This document shows positions 34,934 to 44,798 of a stretch of DNA of 64,000 bases, piece by piece. Every line of letters begins with the position of its first letter. The first letter of the stretch is position 1. The stretch spans positions 124,001-188,000 of the forward strand of contig JAEYZG010000016.1 of the NCBI GenBank assembly GCA_023428135.1, written 5' to 3'. This DNA is from Bacteroidota bacterium (GTDB lineage Bacteria; Bacteroidota; Bacteroidia; Cytophagales; Cytophagaceae). The translations under genes and the position numbers were made by a program. The notes beneath the pieces were generated by a model. The model did no database searches. It worked only from the letters and a program-made list of their open reading frames with translations, and was not told the origin of the DNA.

Positions 34934-35984
34934 AAGGCTGAACAGAGAATTTATAGCATCCCAGAACAGGAACATGATCTGAAATATGTATGGTGTCAAA
35001 GGTTTGAAAATTATTTATCGATAATTTCCCTGGCTCAAAAAACTGATGATCAATTCTTAAAAAAGCTTTATTAGGTAAAAATGTAAATCCAAAGCCGTTA
35101 CCTTTTTTTTCAAATCCATTGTTCAGTTTTTTTTTCATATTTTGATAAACATAGCTATACGGAGTTTCATTGAAATCACCTGCAACAATCAATGGAAAAG
35201 AAGTAGAATCGATGAAAGCAATTAATTTTTTAACCTGAGTACTTCTGATTTCACTTGTTTCCTTTAACCAATAAGCATTTCTCAAGACTTTTTTAAACGG
35301 AAAGAATGGATTTCCTTTTTTCAGATTGTTGGATTCAAAATGAACACTTACAATCCTTAGCACCTTACCTTTTATAAGTACATCAGCATAAATGCCCTTG
35401 TTAAAATCGCTTCTTCCTTCAAATACAAGACCATTGCGAATAATTGGGTATTTGGAGAAAATTGTAACTCCAACTACATTCTTTTTGGCAACTACAACCT
35501 GATATGGGTACAGCGCTTCAAGAAAGGGGCCCTTTTCAGGAAAGAATTCCTGTAAACAAACGAAATCTGTATTTTTTTCAGAGATCACTCTTGCCAGACT
35601 TTCTTTGAATCCCTGTTTGTGGGAAATATTAAATCCGCTTACATTGTATGATAGAACAGTGAAGTCACATTTAGGATCTGTGGTTTCATTCATACTGCTT
35701 ATTCTAAAAAGAGTAGAAAAGTAAAAAAATGAGAGGAGGAAAAATAACGTTCCAACCCATTTTATTTTGGATCTCTTCTTAAAAAAAAACAGAAATAGAA
35801 TAATGATACAATTAGAATAAACGAAGACTGGAATTAATAAGGTCGCAATTTCAGAAATCCAAAGTATATGTGGGGGGATGTATAATGAAATCAGAGAAAA
35901 GGAGAAAGTGAGATAAAAAAAAATCAAAAAGCAATTGCCTATAAAGACAAGATTGCGTCTTGAATCATTCGAAACTGAACTCAT
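34932..35984 (-). CDS. Membrane-anchored endonuclease/exonuclease/phosphatase (EEP) family protein
   Basis: The start ATG 35984 is preferred since it precedes a normal N-terminus; a longer frame reaches 36077. The 350-residue product has three N-terminal membrane spans (FIGNCFLIFFYLTFSFSLIS; ILWISEIATLLIPVFVY; WVGTLFFLLSFFYFSTLF), then an EEP catalytic domain: VLSYNVSGFN, VCLQEFFPEKG, VSVHFESNNL, VAGDFNETPYS and ISDHVPVLG. All catalytic residues seem present. Substrate (phospholipid, nucleic acid or sugar phosphate) is unknown; an outer-facing location is likely. Confidence 0.87.
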   Translation of the reverse strand: MSSVSNDSRRNLVFIGNCFLIFFYLTFSFSLISLYIPPHILWISEIATLLIPVFVYSNCIIILFLFFFKKRSKIKWVGTLFFLLSFFYFSTLFRISSMNETTDPKCDFTVLSYNVSGFNISHKQGFKESLARVISEKNTDFVCLQEFFPEKGPFLEALYPYQVVVAKKNVVGVTIFSKYPIIRNGLVFEGRSDFNKGIYADVLIKGKVLRIVSVHFESNNLKKGNPFFPFKKVLRNAYWLKETSEIRSTQVKKLIAFIDSTSFPLIVAGDFNETPYSYVYQNMKKKLNNGFEKKGNGFGFTFLPNKAFLRIDHQFFEPGKLSINNFQTFDTIHISDHVPVLGCYKFSVQP

Positions 35985-36382
35985 ATTAAATTTTTGAGAT
36001 ATTAATCTTACTTCATAAGTAAGCAACTTGAGTGGCGAATTTAAAGATAAATTTCTACTTACTTTTTGAAAAGTCATATGATTTTCAAAAATCGGGGCTT
36101 CTTATATTCCTGCAGAAATGAATTGAAAAACATTTAATCTCAAATGAATAAACCCGTTTGCAGGGGTAACTTATATGAGAAGCTTATTTCCGAAAGGTAA
36201 AGGTGGAGAGTTTGATTTCTTATATACCAAAAAAAATATATGGTCCTTAAGACTTATGGTTAAGTTTTAATTTGGTCACTTTTTTGTTTAAAAAGAATAT
36301 TCCCTGATCACCATCGTTCTATTGCAGTCAATTCAGCTATTCTCGTCAGAAATTCTGGCAAGCCTTATTACTCTTATTCTGC
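35985..36382. other. Intergenic region between divergent EEP and PAP2 genes
   Basis: About 400 bases with no supported gene. It should hold both divergent promoters; no clear TTG-spacer-TAnnTTTG pair was found. No repeats or RNA folds stood out. Confidence 0.5.
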
Positions 36383-37123
36383 ATGGACCTGCGTTTATAT
36401 CTATTCGTTTTTCTTTTCTTATTTAATATTAGCGGTATTTATGCTCAGTCTGATACAATGACTATTCTGAAGAAAAAAAAGTGGTATCAGAGAAATTCAG
36501 TAAAATATTTTGCAGCACCAGCGATTTTAGTTGGTTATGGTGTTTCAGTATCAGGAAATCGTGGCCTTTATAGTAGTTTAGATGCAAAAAAAGATATTCA
36601 TCATTTATTTCCTGATTTTTCTACAGATGCAGACGATTATTTAAAATATGTCCCCTATGGTCAATATGTATTGTTAAAGCTGCTGGGAACGTCCTCCCAG
36701 CATGATTTTCTCAATGTAGCACTCCTCATTATCAAGTCAAATATCATTGCTTCTGCCATGGTTTTTCCTCTAAAAAATATAGTAGGCAGGGAGCGGCCTG
36801 ACAGGTCAGATTTTATGTCATTTCCTTCCGGACATACTGCTGATGCATTCGTCGCCGCAGCAATTTTACATCAGGAATTTAAATACATAAGCCCGTGGAT
36901 AGGTGTCTCTGGATATGCAGTTGCGGCTACCGTAGGGGTTTGCAGAATGCTAAATAATAAACACTGGCAATCGGATGTTCTGGTTGGAGCGGGGATTGGC
37001 ATATTATCTGTTCATCTCGCTTATCTCACACATCTCAATCGTTTCCATTTACCCAAAAAACTTACAATTTCACCTATGGTAAGTTTTCGTACCAAAGGGA
37101 TTGGTATTAGTTATCGCTTTTAA
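36383..37123 (+). CDS. PAP2-family phosphatase (canonical motifs)
   Basis: The 246-residue protein has a signal peptide or first span (YLFVFLFLFNISGIYAQ) and the three motifs of the family: KNIVGRERP (KxxxxxxRP), FPSGHTADAF (PSGH with catalytic His) and CRMLNNKHWQSDVLVG (RxxxxxHxxxD). It probably dephosphorylates a lipid phosphate such as undecaprenyl or phosphatidic substrates at the periplasmic face. It ends one base before the stop of the convergent paralog. Confidence 0.92.
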   Translation: MDLRLYLFVFLFLFNISGIYAQSDTMTILKKKKWYQRNSVKYFAAPAILVGYGVSVSGNRGLYSSLDAKKDIHHLFPDFSTDADDYLKYVPYGQYVLLKLLGTSSQHDFLNVALLIIKSNIIASAMVFPLKNIVGRERPDRSDFMSFPSGHTADAFVAAAILHQEFKYISPWIGVSGYAVAATVGVCRMLNNKHWQSDVLVGAGIGILSVHLAYLTHLNRFHLPKKLTISPMVSFRTKGIGISYRF

Positions 37124-37969
37124 TCAGAATTTGTAAGTCATGGAGAATCCTTGATAAGGGCCAATAACAGGATCAAATGACATGTTTTTGTTCTTTTTAC
37201 GAGGTTTGTGAAGTTCTGGTACTACAATCCCGATTGCGGCTCCTGCTATGACCCCGACAATGAGGTCGGAGGGGAAATGCATTCCGGCTTTATATCTGAA
37301 ATAGGCAGTTAGTGCAGGGGGAATGACTGCAAGACCATATAAAACCGGTACAAGTTTGGATCCTTTGTGATAATCGGCAAATACTTTGGCCGCGAAAAAA
37401 GAACATGTGGCAGCGGCGGCAGCATGGCCTCCATAGAATGAATTCTTGGATCCGTTTCGGGTTCGTCTTTCTATGCTCTCATTAGGATTATAAACATAAG
37501 GTCGGTACCTGTTAATCCGGCCTACTCCCCAGGAATAACAATTAGACATAAGCGAAATGGTAGTCAGGTAAATAACTCCGATTCTTACTGCATCCTGCCT
37601 GATTTTTTTATCAAACAATAATAGTCCGGGCAAGATAATAGTAGTTGTAAGAGTTATATCCGACATGTGCATGGCTGTCTCTGCAAATGCAGGATTTTGC
37701 CTTGTAGCTCCGCGGTCAAATTTATGAACATCCTCAGGACCTAATGTAAGAACTGTTGCTTCATCAATTCCTTTTTTCCCTTTTAAAACACGAACGCCAT
37801 AATAATTAGAGACTAAACCTCCGACTATAATAGGGGCATCAATATACCATTTTATTCTGTAGACATGCTGTTTGCTTTTACTTTCATTTGAAACAGAGTC
37901 TTTTTGCTGACCCAAAGCTTGAAAAAACAAAAGGGAAAAAAGAATAAAGGGTAGATAAATTCTTTTCAT
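37124..37969 (-). CDS. PAP2-family protein (divergent motifs)
   Basis: Start ATG 37969 gives a signal peptide (KRIYLPFILFSLLFFQALGQ) and 281 residues; a longer frame begins at 38047. The family motifs are partly altered: GRINRYRP lacks the first Lys, the PSGH motif reads FYGGH (His kept, Pro and Ser lost), and FRYKAGMHFPSDLIVG is intact. It may still act on lipid phosphates, with changed specificity. It is convergent with the canonical PAP2 gene and shares its boundary with no gap. The ATG region lies close to the divergent AIM24-like gene. Confidence 0.88.
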   Translation of the reverse strand: MKRIYLPFILFSLLFFQALGQQKDSVSNESKSKQHVYRIKWYIDAPIIVGGLVSNYYGVRVLKGKKGIDEATVLTLGPEDVHKFDRGATRQNPAFAETAMHMSDITLTTTIILPGLLLFDKKIRQDAVRIGVIYLTTISLMSNCYSWGVGRINRYRPYVYNPNESIERRTRNGSKNSFYGGHAAAAATCSFFAAKVFADYHKGSKLVPVLYGLAVIPPALTAYFRYKAGMHFPSDLIVGVIAGAAIGIVVPELHKPRKKNKNMSFDPVIGPYQGFSMTYKF

Positions 37970-38057
37970 GAACCGGATAGGAATAGACTTTGTATTTAAA
38001 TCAACTTTAGAATTAAAGATTTTGTTAAATTCGCATCTGTTAAACATAATACTTCAT

Positions 38058-38843
38058 ATGAAAAGCAATCACGAAATAGATTACAAGATTTATGGTGAGG
38101 AAATGCAGTTTGTGGAAATCGAACTGGATCCTCAGGAAACTGTAGTTGCTGAATCCGGCAGCTTTATGATGATGGAAGAAGGCATAAGAATGGAAACTAT
38201 TTTTGGTGACGGATCTCAGCAACAGGGAGGATTTCTAGGAAAAATTTTTACTGCAGGAAAAAGACTTCTGACCGGAGAGAGTTTGTTTATGACGGCCTTT
38301 ACTAATGGGGGGGGCGGTAAAAAACATGTAAGTTTTGCATCTCCATATCCAGGCAAAATTATACCAATGAACCTGCAGGAACTAAATGGCAGATTAATTT
38401 GCCAGAAAGATGCATTTTTGTGCGCTGCGAAAGGGGTGTCTATTGGAATTGAATTTCAGAAAAAACTTGGTACAGGACTTTTTGGGGGGGAAGGGTTCAT
38501 TATGCAAAAGCTGGAAGGCGATGGATATGCTTTTGTTCATGCCGGAGGAATGGTTATAGAGAAAACGCTCCAGGCAGGTGAAGTACTAAAAATTGATACA
38601 GGCTGTCTTGTTGCATTTACCAGTGGAGTAGATTATGATATCGAATTTGTAGGAGGAATCAAAAATTCACTTTTTGGTGGTGAAGGATTATTTTTTGCAA
38701 CCCTTAGAGGACCTGGAAAAGTTTGGGTACAATCTTTGCCGATAAGCCGACTCGCTTCCAGGATGATGGCATATGGCATTGGCCAACGCAAGGAAGAAGG
38801 TAGTATCCTTGGGGGATTAGGTAATCTTATTGATGGAGATTAA
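38058..38843 (+). CDS. AIM24/TIGR00266 family protein
   Basis: Start ATG 38058 (MKSNHEIDYKIYGEEMQFVE) matches the usual N-terminus. The 261-residue product has the family's beta-rich repeats: LDPQETVVAESGSFMMMEEG, TGESLFMTAFTNGGGGKKH, LFGGEGFIMQKLEGDGYAFV, HAGGMVIEKTLQAGEVLKID and LFFATLRGPGKVWVQSLP. It has no signal peptide. The family is widespread and its role is unclear. It is a single gene with its own terminator. Confidence 0.93.
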   Translation: MKSNHEIDYKIYGEEMQFVEIELDPQETVVAESGSFMMMEEGIRMETIFGDGSQQQGGFLGKIFTAGKRLLTGESLFMTAFTNGGGGKKHVSFASPYPGKIIPMNLQELNGRLICQKDAFLCAAKGVSIGIEFQKKLGTGLFGGEGFIMQKLEGDGYAFVHAGGMVIEKTLQAGEVLKIDTGCLVAFTSGVDYDIEFVGGIKNSLFGGEGLFFATLRGPGKVWVQSLPISRLASRMMAYGIGQRKEEGSILGGLGNLIDGD

Positions 38844-38865
38844 AAATTATCAAATTTTCAATAAC

Positions 38866-38901
38866 AAAAGAGATTGGCAGAAATGGCAATCTCTTTTTTT
38901 T
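38866..38901 (+). terminator. Terminator of the AIM24-like gene
   Basis: Stem AGAGATTG (38869-38876) with CAATCTCT (38887-38894), preceded by AAA and followed by a T-run. Confidence 0.85.
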
Positions 38902-39024
38902 AACATCCCATTGCCTAATATTTAAAATGCTTTTATTTTAGACGATTTGAAGTCATTTTGTATTTAAAAGTTGTTATTAAACAGTCTTAATGTAGTACCT
39001 GTTATCTTTTATAAAGACAAAGTA

Positions 39025-39582
39025 ATGGAAACGGAAATCAACTGGAGATCGATCATAGGAGGGGCAATTGCAGGAGCAATTTTAGGATATATTATGAGAA
39101 GAAAGCCCGCTCCGATCAAGGTAGAAAGAAAGATTGATCTGAACCGGTATCAGGGTAAGTGGTATGAAATAGCTGCAATACCTTCAAAGTTTGAAAAGGG
39201 ATGTATTAATGTAACCTCAGAATATTCTTTGCAGAATGACAGGACATTTAATGTTGTGAACGAATGTAGGGTACTAGAATCGGGTAATCTGAAAAAATCA
39301 TATGGTAAAGCTATATTGAGAGATCCGGACACCAATTCAAAGTTTAAAATAAAATTCAGAGGCCCTTTTAAAAGAGATTATCAAATCCTTTCTGTAGGAA
39401 ATGAGTATGAGTACGCATTAGCCGGAGATCAGTCCAGAAAAAGGCTTTGGATATTGTCCAGGAAACCGGTATTGTCTAAAAATGTTGTTGATCAATTAAT
39501 TGATATAGCTAAAAATGAAGGATTTGATATTGGAAAGATTGTTTTTATTAAACACAATCATATGAATGAACCGTGTTATTAA
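39025..39582 (+). CDS. Lipocalin family protein with N-terminal membrane segment
   Basis: Start ATG 39025. The 185-residue product begins with a Gly-rich membrane segment (IIGGAIAGAILGYIMRRKP) then a bacterial lipocalin (Blc-type): RYQGKWYEIAAIPSKFEKGC (GxW motif), VTSEYSLQNDRTFNVVNEC, FKRDYQILSVG and YEYALAGDQSRKRLWILSRK. It would bind a lipid in the envelope. Unlike E. coli Blc it is anchored by a span rather than a lipobox. Confidence 0.9.
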   Translation: METEINWRSIIGGAIAGAILGYIMRRKPAPIKVERKIDLNRYQGKWYEIAAIPSKFEKGCINVTSEYSLQNDRTFNVVNECRVLESGNLKKSYGKAILRDPDTNSKFKIKFRGPFKRDYQILSVGNEYEYALAGDQSRKRLWILSRKPVLSKNVVDQLIDIAKNEGFDIGKIVFIKHNHMNEPCY

Positions 39583-39746
39583 AAGATGGATAATTAAGAA
39601 CTTATTTTATTGTTTTAAGCTTTTATCCCAGAGTGTATATTAAATCCTATTTTAATCGTAACATATATAAATTGACTCAGTTAATTAATATTAAGTTATT
39701 TTTTAAATTGGCAAATAATATTATTGAATAGAAAACATAATTAAAC

Positions 39747-40355
39747 GTGATTAAACTAACATTTTCCCTTCTGTTTTTAAATCTACTATTAGCCTTTACC
39801 TCCGTAGGTGGTGACTGGGAATTAAAGAAGGAGCAAGAAGGAATTAGAATTTATACCGGAGATAAAGATGCAGGTATCAAAAAAGTTAAAATAGAGACTA
39901 GTGTTAACTATTCTGCTGCAAATGTTCTTGAAGTTCTAAAAGATAAGGAAAAATATACAAATTGGGTTTATAAATGCAGTGAAGCAAAGTTATTAAAAAA
40001 GGTAAATGAAAATGAATTTTACCACTATCAGATGACCAGCGCACCATGGCCAATTCAAGACCGTGATATGATTGTGCATCTTAAAATTGCAGAAAATGCC
40101 AATGGAGAGTATATTTTAACTGGTCAGGGTATACCGGATTATCTTCCCGAGAGAAGCGGAAGAGTTAGAATCAAACATTACCAGACACTTTGGAAAATTA
40201 CTCCGATTACAGAGCATTCATGTCAGGTAGTTTACGAAATGAGAGTTGATCCTTCCGGAGCAATTCCAGCATGGCTCTATAATCTTGGATCAACAGAAGG
40301 TCCGCTGATTACTGCTCAAAATCTCAGAAAAGAAGTGGAGAAAAGATTTCATTAA
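39747..40355 (+). CDS. START-domain lipid-binding protein, exported
   Basis: The 202-residue protein starts at GTG 39747 and has a signal peptide (LTFSLLFLNLLLAFTSVGG). The rest is a START fold: WELKKEQEGIRIYTGD, NVLEVLKDKEKYTNWVYKCS, FYHYQMTSAPWPIQDRDMIV and WLYNLGSTEGPLITAQNLRK. START domains bind hydrophobic ligands; the substrate is unknown. Tail to tail with the DinB gene, 2 bases apart. Confidence 0.9.
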   Translation: MIKLTFSLLFLNLLLAFTSVGGDWELKKEQEGIRIYTGDKDAGIKKVKIETSVNYSAANVLEVLKDKEKYTNWVYKCSEAKLLKKVNENEFYHYQMTSAPWPIQDRDMIVHLKIAENANGEYILTGQGIPDYLPERSGRVRIKHYQTLWKITPITEHSCQVVYEMRVDPSGAIPAWLYNLGSTEGPLITAQNLRKEVEKRFH

Positions 40356-40357
40356 GT

Positions 40358-40831
40358 TCACCAATTCCCAAGTAATTTTCTTAAAAGGACAATCTGACCT
40401 GTATGGTAAGCTGTATGATCACAGATTAATATGGCTTCCCTTAAAAGGTTTTGTCCTGTCCCATGCGGAATAGGAGCCAGAAGATCAGCAGAAGAGTCTT
40501 TGATTAGATTTACAAAAGAATTCCTATTCTCTGAAAAATTACGAAGACAATCTTGCCATTCATGTTGGGTAGGGACTGTATTTTCAGGCCAGTAATCATC
40601 AGGCCAGTTGGGTTCTTTATATTGGCTATTCGTACAAAAATCAAGAATATCTTTTTGTGTAAACTGAATATGTGAACTAAGTTGCCAGATATTATATGGA
40701 AGTTTTGTTTCTGATTTTCCTGCCGTTTTGTAATCTATACCCTTAACGGCCCCTTCAAATGAGATATGAGCCTGGTCTTTGGTCAGCATGTTTAAAAGCT
40801 GAATTCGGAGATCTTTCTGTTCATCTTTCAT
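40358..40831 (-). CDS. DinB-family protein
   Basis: The 157-residue protein has the four-helix DinB pattern with the His triad: LSSHIQFTQKDILDF and ICDHTAYHTGQIVLLRKLLG at the end. Family members bind divalent metal and often act in thiol chemistry or stress response. No signal peptide. Lone minus-strand gene next to the PstS-like gene. Confidence 0.88.
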   Translation of the reverse strand: MKDEQKDLRIQLLNMLTKDQAHISFEGAVKGIDYKTAGKSETKLPYNIWQLSSHIQFTQKDILDFCTNSQYKEPNWPDDYWPENTVPTQHEWQDCLRNFSENRNSFVNLIKDSSADLLAPIPHGTGQNLLREAILICDHTAYHTGQIVLLRKLLGNW

Positions 40832-40882
40832 TAAAAAGAAACAGAGAACAGAATCTCTTGTTTAATGAATCTGAATCTTCTT

Positions 40883-41869
40883 TTACTGGATTTCTTTATG
40901 ATGTTTTCCACTTATTAAAGAACTACTGACAGGAATGTACCCATCATTAAAGATGATTTCTTTCCCTTCATCACTTTTTATAAAATCAATAAAGGCTTTT
41001 ACTTTTATGTAAGTATCAGCAGTATAATAAAGATATAAAGGTCTTACAAATTTATAGTGAAAATTTTCCACGTGTTCATTCCTTAATTTTATGAAAGTTT
41101 TCCCTTTGTCAAAAGAGATATCAAGCGGTTCTACAGAATAGTTCAATTTTGCAAAAGAAACATACCCAATAGCATTTTGATATTTCCGAACAGAATCTAT
41201 GATATCTTTACTGTTTTTAAGAGGTATTGCAGTTTCGGAAAAGTTTTCATTGTTTAGAATTTGTTCCTTAAAATAACGATATGTCCCCGATGTGCTATCT
41301 CTTCCAAAGATACGTATATGCTTATCAAGGCCAGTACTTACTTCCCATTCATTCATATTTCCGGTGAAAATTTCTTTTACCATTTCTTTCGTTAAGCCCC
41401 TTGCTTTATTATTTACGTTCACAATAATTGCAAGTGCATCACCACCAAGATACAGTTCAACGAAATCAAGCTTTCTTTTATGAAAATCAAATTTATGATT
41501 TTCATTCATTATTGCAGAGGTCATAGCTATATCAGCATCTTGCATTTTTAACGCTTCTAAGCCAGATTGACTTCCCGCAGCTTCTATATGAAAGGAGTAT
41601 AATTTATTTTTCTTTTCAAATCTTGATATTAACTTTTCCATAACAGGTGCGACAGTGGTGCTGCCTTTAATAGAAATTTGTATCTGATTTGAAATTTTAT
41701 TTTCATGAATAGTATCTTTTTTAATTTCAGTAACAGGTTTTTCTAAAACTGCTGATGAAAGATTTAAGGTATTAGTGCCGTCACAGGAGAAAATGAATAC
41801 GGCAAAGAATAGCAATAATAACTTGTTCACAAATGCGGTAATTTGTTCGAAAATAATTAATTGAATCAA
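40883..41869 (-). CDS. PstS-like phosphate-type substrate-binding lipoprotein
   Basis: The ATG at 41869 gives 328 residues; a GTG at 41830 gives a tidier lipoprotein signal (NKLLLLFFAVFIFSC) and may be the true start. The domain keeps the PstS ligand motifs: ISIKGSTTVAPVMEKLI, AAGSQSGLEALKMQDADIAM, LTKEMVKEIFTGNMNEW and FGRDSTSGTYRYFKEQIL. It is closer to canonical PstS than the copy at 19546-20487. No pstC, pstA or pstB follows, so its transporter is elsewhere or it has another role. Confidence 0.88.
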   Translation of the reverse strand: MIQLIIFEQITAFVNKLLLLFFAVFIFSCDGTNTLNLSSAVLEKPVTEIKKDTIHENKISNQIQISIKGSTTVAPVMEKLISRFEKKNKLYSFHIEAAGSQSGLEALKMQDADIAMTSAIMNENHKFDFHKRKLDFVELYLGGDALAIIVNVNNKARGLTKEMVKEIFTGNMNEWEVSTGLDKHIRIFGRDSTSGTYRYFKEQILNNENFSETAIPLKNSKDIIDSVRKYQNAIGYVSFAKLNYSVEPLDISFDKGKTFIKLRNEHVENFHYKFVRPLYLYYTADTYIKVKAFIDFIKSDEGKEIIFNDGYIPVSSSLISGKHHKEIQ

Positions 41870-42089
41870 CTTGGCAAAAGAATTTTTCTTAATGTAGGTA
41901 TGTGTTGTAACGTATATGCCATCGTCAAAATTAGTTATTCAAATTTAGACTTTAAAAGATGAATAATATTCATCAGATACATTGATTTAATGATTATTTA
42001 ACAGCATTTTTAACAATTTCAAGACTTAAGAACTCTGAAACAATTATTCAATCTACCAGTTATACCATCAATTTTTAAATCAATTAAAC

Positions 42090-43316
42090 ATGAAGAAACT
42101 TTTATTTTTTATGATATTCCTATCAGCTGCCGGTTTGGCAAAAGCTGGAGGATACCAGGTAAATCTCATTGGAATACGATATGTCGGAATGGGACATATT
42201 GGAACAGGTCTTACAATGGATGCAGGTTCTATTTTCTTTAATCCGGGAGCTTTATCCTTGATTAAAGATAAATACAGCATTTCCGGAAATGTGAGTGGAA
42301 TATTTTCATATACCCAATTCCGCTCTGCTAATGCTGGTTATACTGCAAGGACAGATAATCCTCTGTCTACACCTTTCTCAGTGTTTGCCAGCGCCAAAAT
42401 TACAGATGATTTAAGTGCCGGAATAGGAGTTTATACTCCATTTGGCAGTTCCGTTGTATGGGGGGATGACTGGGGAGGAAAATATTTGATACAGGATATC
42501 AAATTAAAATCCGTACTATTTCAGCCAACACTTTCTTATAAAATAGGTGATAAGCTGGGTATAGGTGCAGGACTTGTATTTGCTTATGGGAAAGTAGACC
42601 TTAACCGAGCTTTACCGGTAACATTTGCCGACGGAAGTTCAGGTCAAGTCAATCTAAAAGGACATGCAACTAATTGGGGGTATAATGTTGGGATATCATT
42701 TAAACCAATAGAAGCCTTGACAATTGGTTTGAATTACAGGTCTAAAATAAAGATGGACCTAAAAGACGGGGATGCTAACTTCAAAGTACCGTCATCATTA
42801 TCACCTAATTTCCCCGCCGGAAATAAATTTGATGCCACTCTTCCTTTACCGGCTACTTTCAGCGGTGGAATCTCATATAACATCAATGAGAAATTCCTGA
42901 TCGGAGCTCAGGTTGATTATGTAAGATGGAGCTCTTATGATTCGCTGATTTTTGATTTCAAACAAAATACATCATCTCTACCTGATTCCAGAAATCCTAG
43001 AAAGTATGACAATACTTTTATATTCAGACTAGGTGGGCAATACAAAGCCAGTGATATGTTTACAGTGAGACTAGGTGGATATTATGATGAAACTCCGGTA
43101 AGAAAAGAATATGAAAATCCTGAAACTCCCGATGGAAACAGAATTGGGCTATCTGCAGGGCTTTCCATATATCCTACGGAGAGATTAAGTATAGACTTGT
43201 CATTTGTATTTATCAATCAGCTGAAAAGAGATTCGGAGTACTTACCTGCGAATTTTAAAGGGGCATACAAAACCTATGCATACATTCCGGGAATTGGCTT
43301 ATCGTATAATTTTTAA
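42090..43316 (+). CDS. OmpP1/FadL family outer-membrane transporter
   Basis: The 408-residue protein has a signal peptide (LLFFMIFLSAAGLAKAGGY) and a 14-strand-type barrel beginning with the plug-region pattern GIRYVGMGHIGTGLTMDAGS IFFNPGALSLI, ending in a terminal aromatic strand (YIPGIGLSYNF). FadL proteins take up hydrophobic compounds such as fatty acids across the outer membrane. The GDSL lipoprotein gene follows after 13 bases, suggesting the pair takes up or processes lipid or ester substrates. Confidence 0.93.
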   Translation: MKKLLFFMIFLSAAGLAKAGGYQVNLIGIRYVGMGHIGTGLTMDAGSIFFNPGALSLIKDKYSISGNVSGIFSYTQFRSANAGYTARTDNPLSTPFSVFASAKITDDLSAGIGVYTPFGSSVVWGDDWGGKYLIQDIKLKSVLFQPTLSYKIGDKLGIGAGLVFAYGKVDLNRALPVTFADGSSGQVNLKGHATNWGYNVGISFKPIEALTIGLNYRSKIKMDLKDGDANFKVPSSLSPNFPAGNKFDATLPLPATFSGGISYNINEKFLIGAQVDYVRWSSYDSLIFDFKQNTSSLPDSRNPRKYDNTFIFRLGGQYKASDMFTVRLGGYYDETPVRKEYENPETPDGNRIGLSAGLSIYPTERLSIDLSFVFINQLKRDSEYLPANFKGAYKTYAYIPGIGLSYNF

Positions 43317-43329
43317 TTAGAAAGGAACT

Positions 43330-44664
43330 ATGAAACTTAAGATAGCGCATTTGTATTTAGCTCTGGCAGGTTTAACATTTGGATGCAAACCGGATATAAA
43401 AGAAGACGTAACTGCCACTTCAGGAACTGCAAATTTTTCAAAATATGTAGCAGTAGGAAATTCTTTAACAGCTGGATATGCTGATGGAGCCTTGTATAGG
43501 TCAGGACAATCGTATGCTTACACTAATATCCTTGCCCAGCAGTTTGCGTTGGTAGGCGGAGGCCCTTTTAAGATTCCATACATGGTAGATGAAAATGGGC
43601 TGGGGGTGGTAGGAAAAGGTAACCTTGTAACCAAAAGGGTTTTGGGAGCGGTTACTGACTGTAAAGGGGTAACATCACTTTCACCTGTTTTGGCTGGACA
43701 ACCCAATCTGACAAACCTTAATCCAATAGGAAGTCAGGGGCCATATAATAATTTGGGTGTTCCTGGGGCAAAATCTTTTCATTTGCTTACCCCTCTTTTT
43801 GGTAGAAATCCATTGGATGCCAATCCTGGGAATCCATTTTATTTTCGGATAGCCAGTAATCCGGGCGTTTCTACAGTGGTAGGAGATGCAGTAGCCCAAA
43901 ATCCTTCATTTGTTTCTGTCTGGATTGGGAATAATGACGTTCTGGGATATGCTTCCGCCGGAGGAGAAGGAGACAGTATTACAAGTATTGCAGCATTTAC
44001 TCAGTATCTCAATGCAATTGTAAATAATATAACATCAGGAGGAGCTAAAGGAGTCATTGCGAATATCACCGATATTACAAGTATTCCCTATTTCACAACA
44101 GTACCTTATAATGGATTGGTATTAACTTCTCAGGCACAGGTAGACGCATTGAACTTTAACTATGGTCAGTTAGGAATTACATTTAATCTTGGACAAAATC
44201 CTTTTATCATCAGTGATCAGAGTGCTCCAGGAGGTCTTAGGCAAATAAAAAGTGATGAATTAATCTTATTAACGATCCCTCAGGATTCTATAAAATGTTT
44301 TGGTTGGGGAAGTCAAACTCCAATTCCAGGCAAGTATGTACTTGATCAGACGGAAATTGCCAATGTAAAAGCTGCAACAGCAGGATACAATCAGGCAATT
44401 CTGACTGTGGCTCAGCAAAAAGATCTGGCATTTGCAGATATGGCTTCATTAATGTCTTCTCTTAGCACCGGTTTGACTTTTGATGGTCTTACATTTACCA
44501 CAACATTTGTCACCGGAGGAGCATTTTCATTGGATGGAATTCACCTTACTCCTCAGGGAAATGCTGTTGTAGCTAACGGTTTTATTAATGCTATAAATTT
44601 TAAATATGGCTCAACTTTGCCACAGGTAAATGTGGCCTCATATCCTGGGGTTGTTTTCCCTTAA
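43330..44664 (+). CDS. SGNH/GDSL-hydrolase lipoprotein
   Basis: The 444-residue product has a lipobox (LALAGLTFGC) and the SGNH blocks: VAVGNSLTAGYADG (catalytic Ser), a Gly-containing block II, WIGNNDVLGYASAGG (Asn, block III) and SLDGIHLTPQG (Asp and His, block V). It is probably an esterase or lipase at the outer membrane. It is co-transcribed with the FadL gene; such a pair is common in Bacteroidota. Confidence 0.92.
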   Translation: MKLKIAHLYLALAGLTFGCKPDIKEDVTATSGTANFSKYVAVGNSLTAGYADGALYRSGQSYAYTNILAQQFALVGGGPFKIPYMVDENGLGVVGKGNLVTKRVLGAVTDCKGVTSLSPVLAGQPNLTNLNPIGSQGPYNNLGVPGAKSFHLLTPLFGRNPLDANPGNPFYFRIASNPGVSTVVGDAVAQNPSFVSVWIGNNDVLGYASAGGEGDSITSIAAFTQYLNAIVNNITSGGAKGVIANITDITSIPYFTTVPYNGLVLTSQAQVDALNFNYGQLGITFNLGQNPFIISDQSAPGGLRQIKSDELILLTIPQDSIKCFGWGSQTPIPGKYVLDQTEIANVKAATAGYNQAILTVAQQKDLAFADMASLMSSLSTGLTFDGLTFTTTFVTGGAFSLDGIHLTPQGNAVVANGFINAINFKYGSTLPQVNVASYPGVVFP

Positions 44665-44680
44665 AAGTTTAAAAACTTTT

Positions 44681-44720
44681 AAAAAGAGGTTGTCTGATAT
44701 TCGGGCAACCTCTTTTTTTT
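44681..44720 (+). terminator. Terminator of the FadL-GDSL operon
   Basis: Stem AGAGGTTG (44685-44692) with CAACCTCT (44706-44713), A-run before and eight T after. Confidence 0.88.
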
Positions 44721-44798
44721 AACCGTTGTTTAGATCAAAAAAATTTAATAATTAATGAGCCAGGGATTTAACAAATCCTCTCTCAGTGAAAAAGATCC

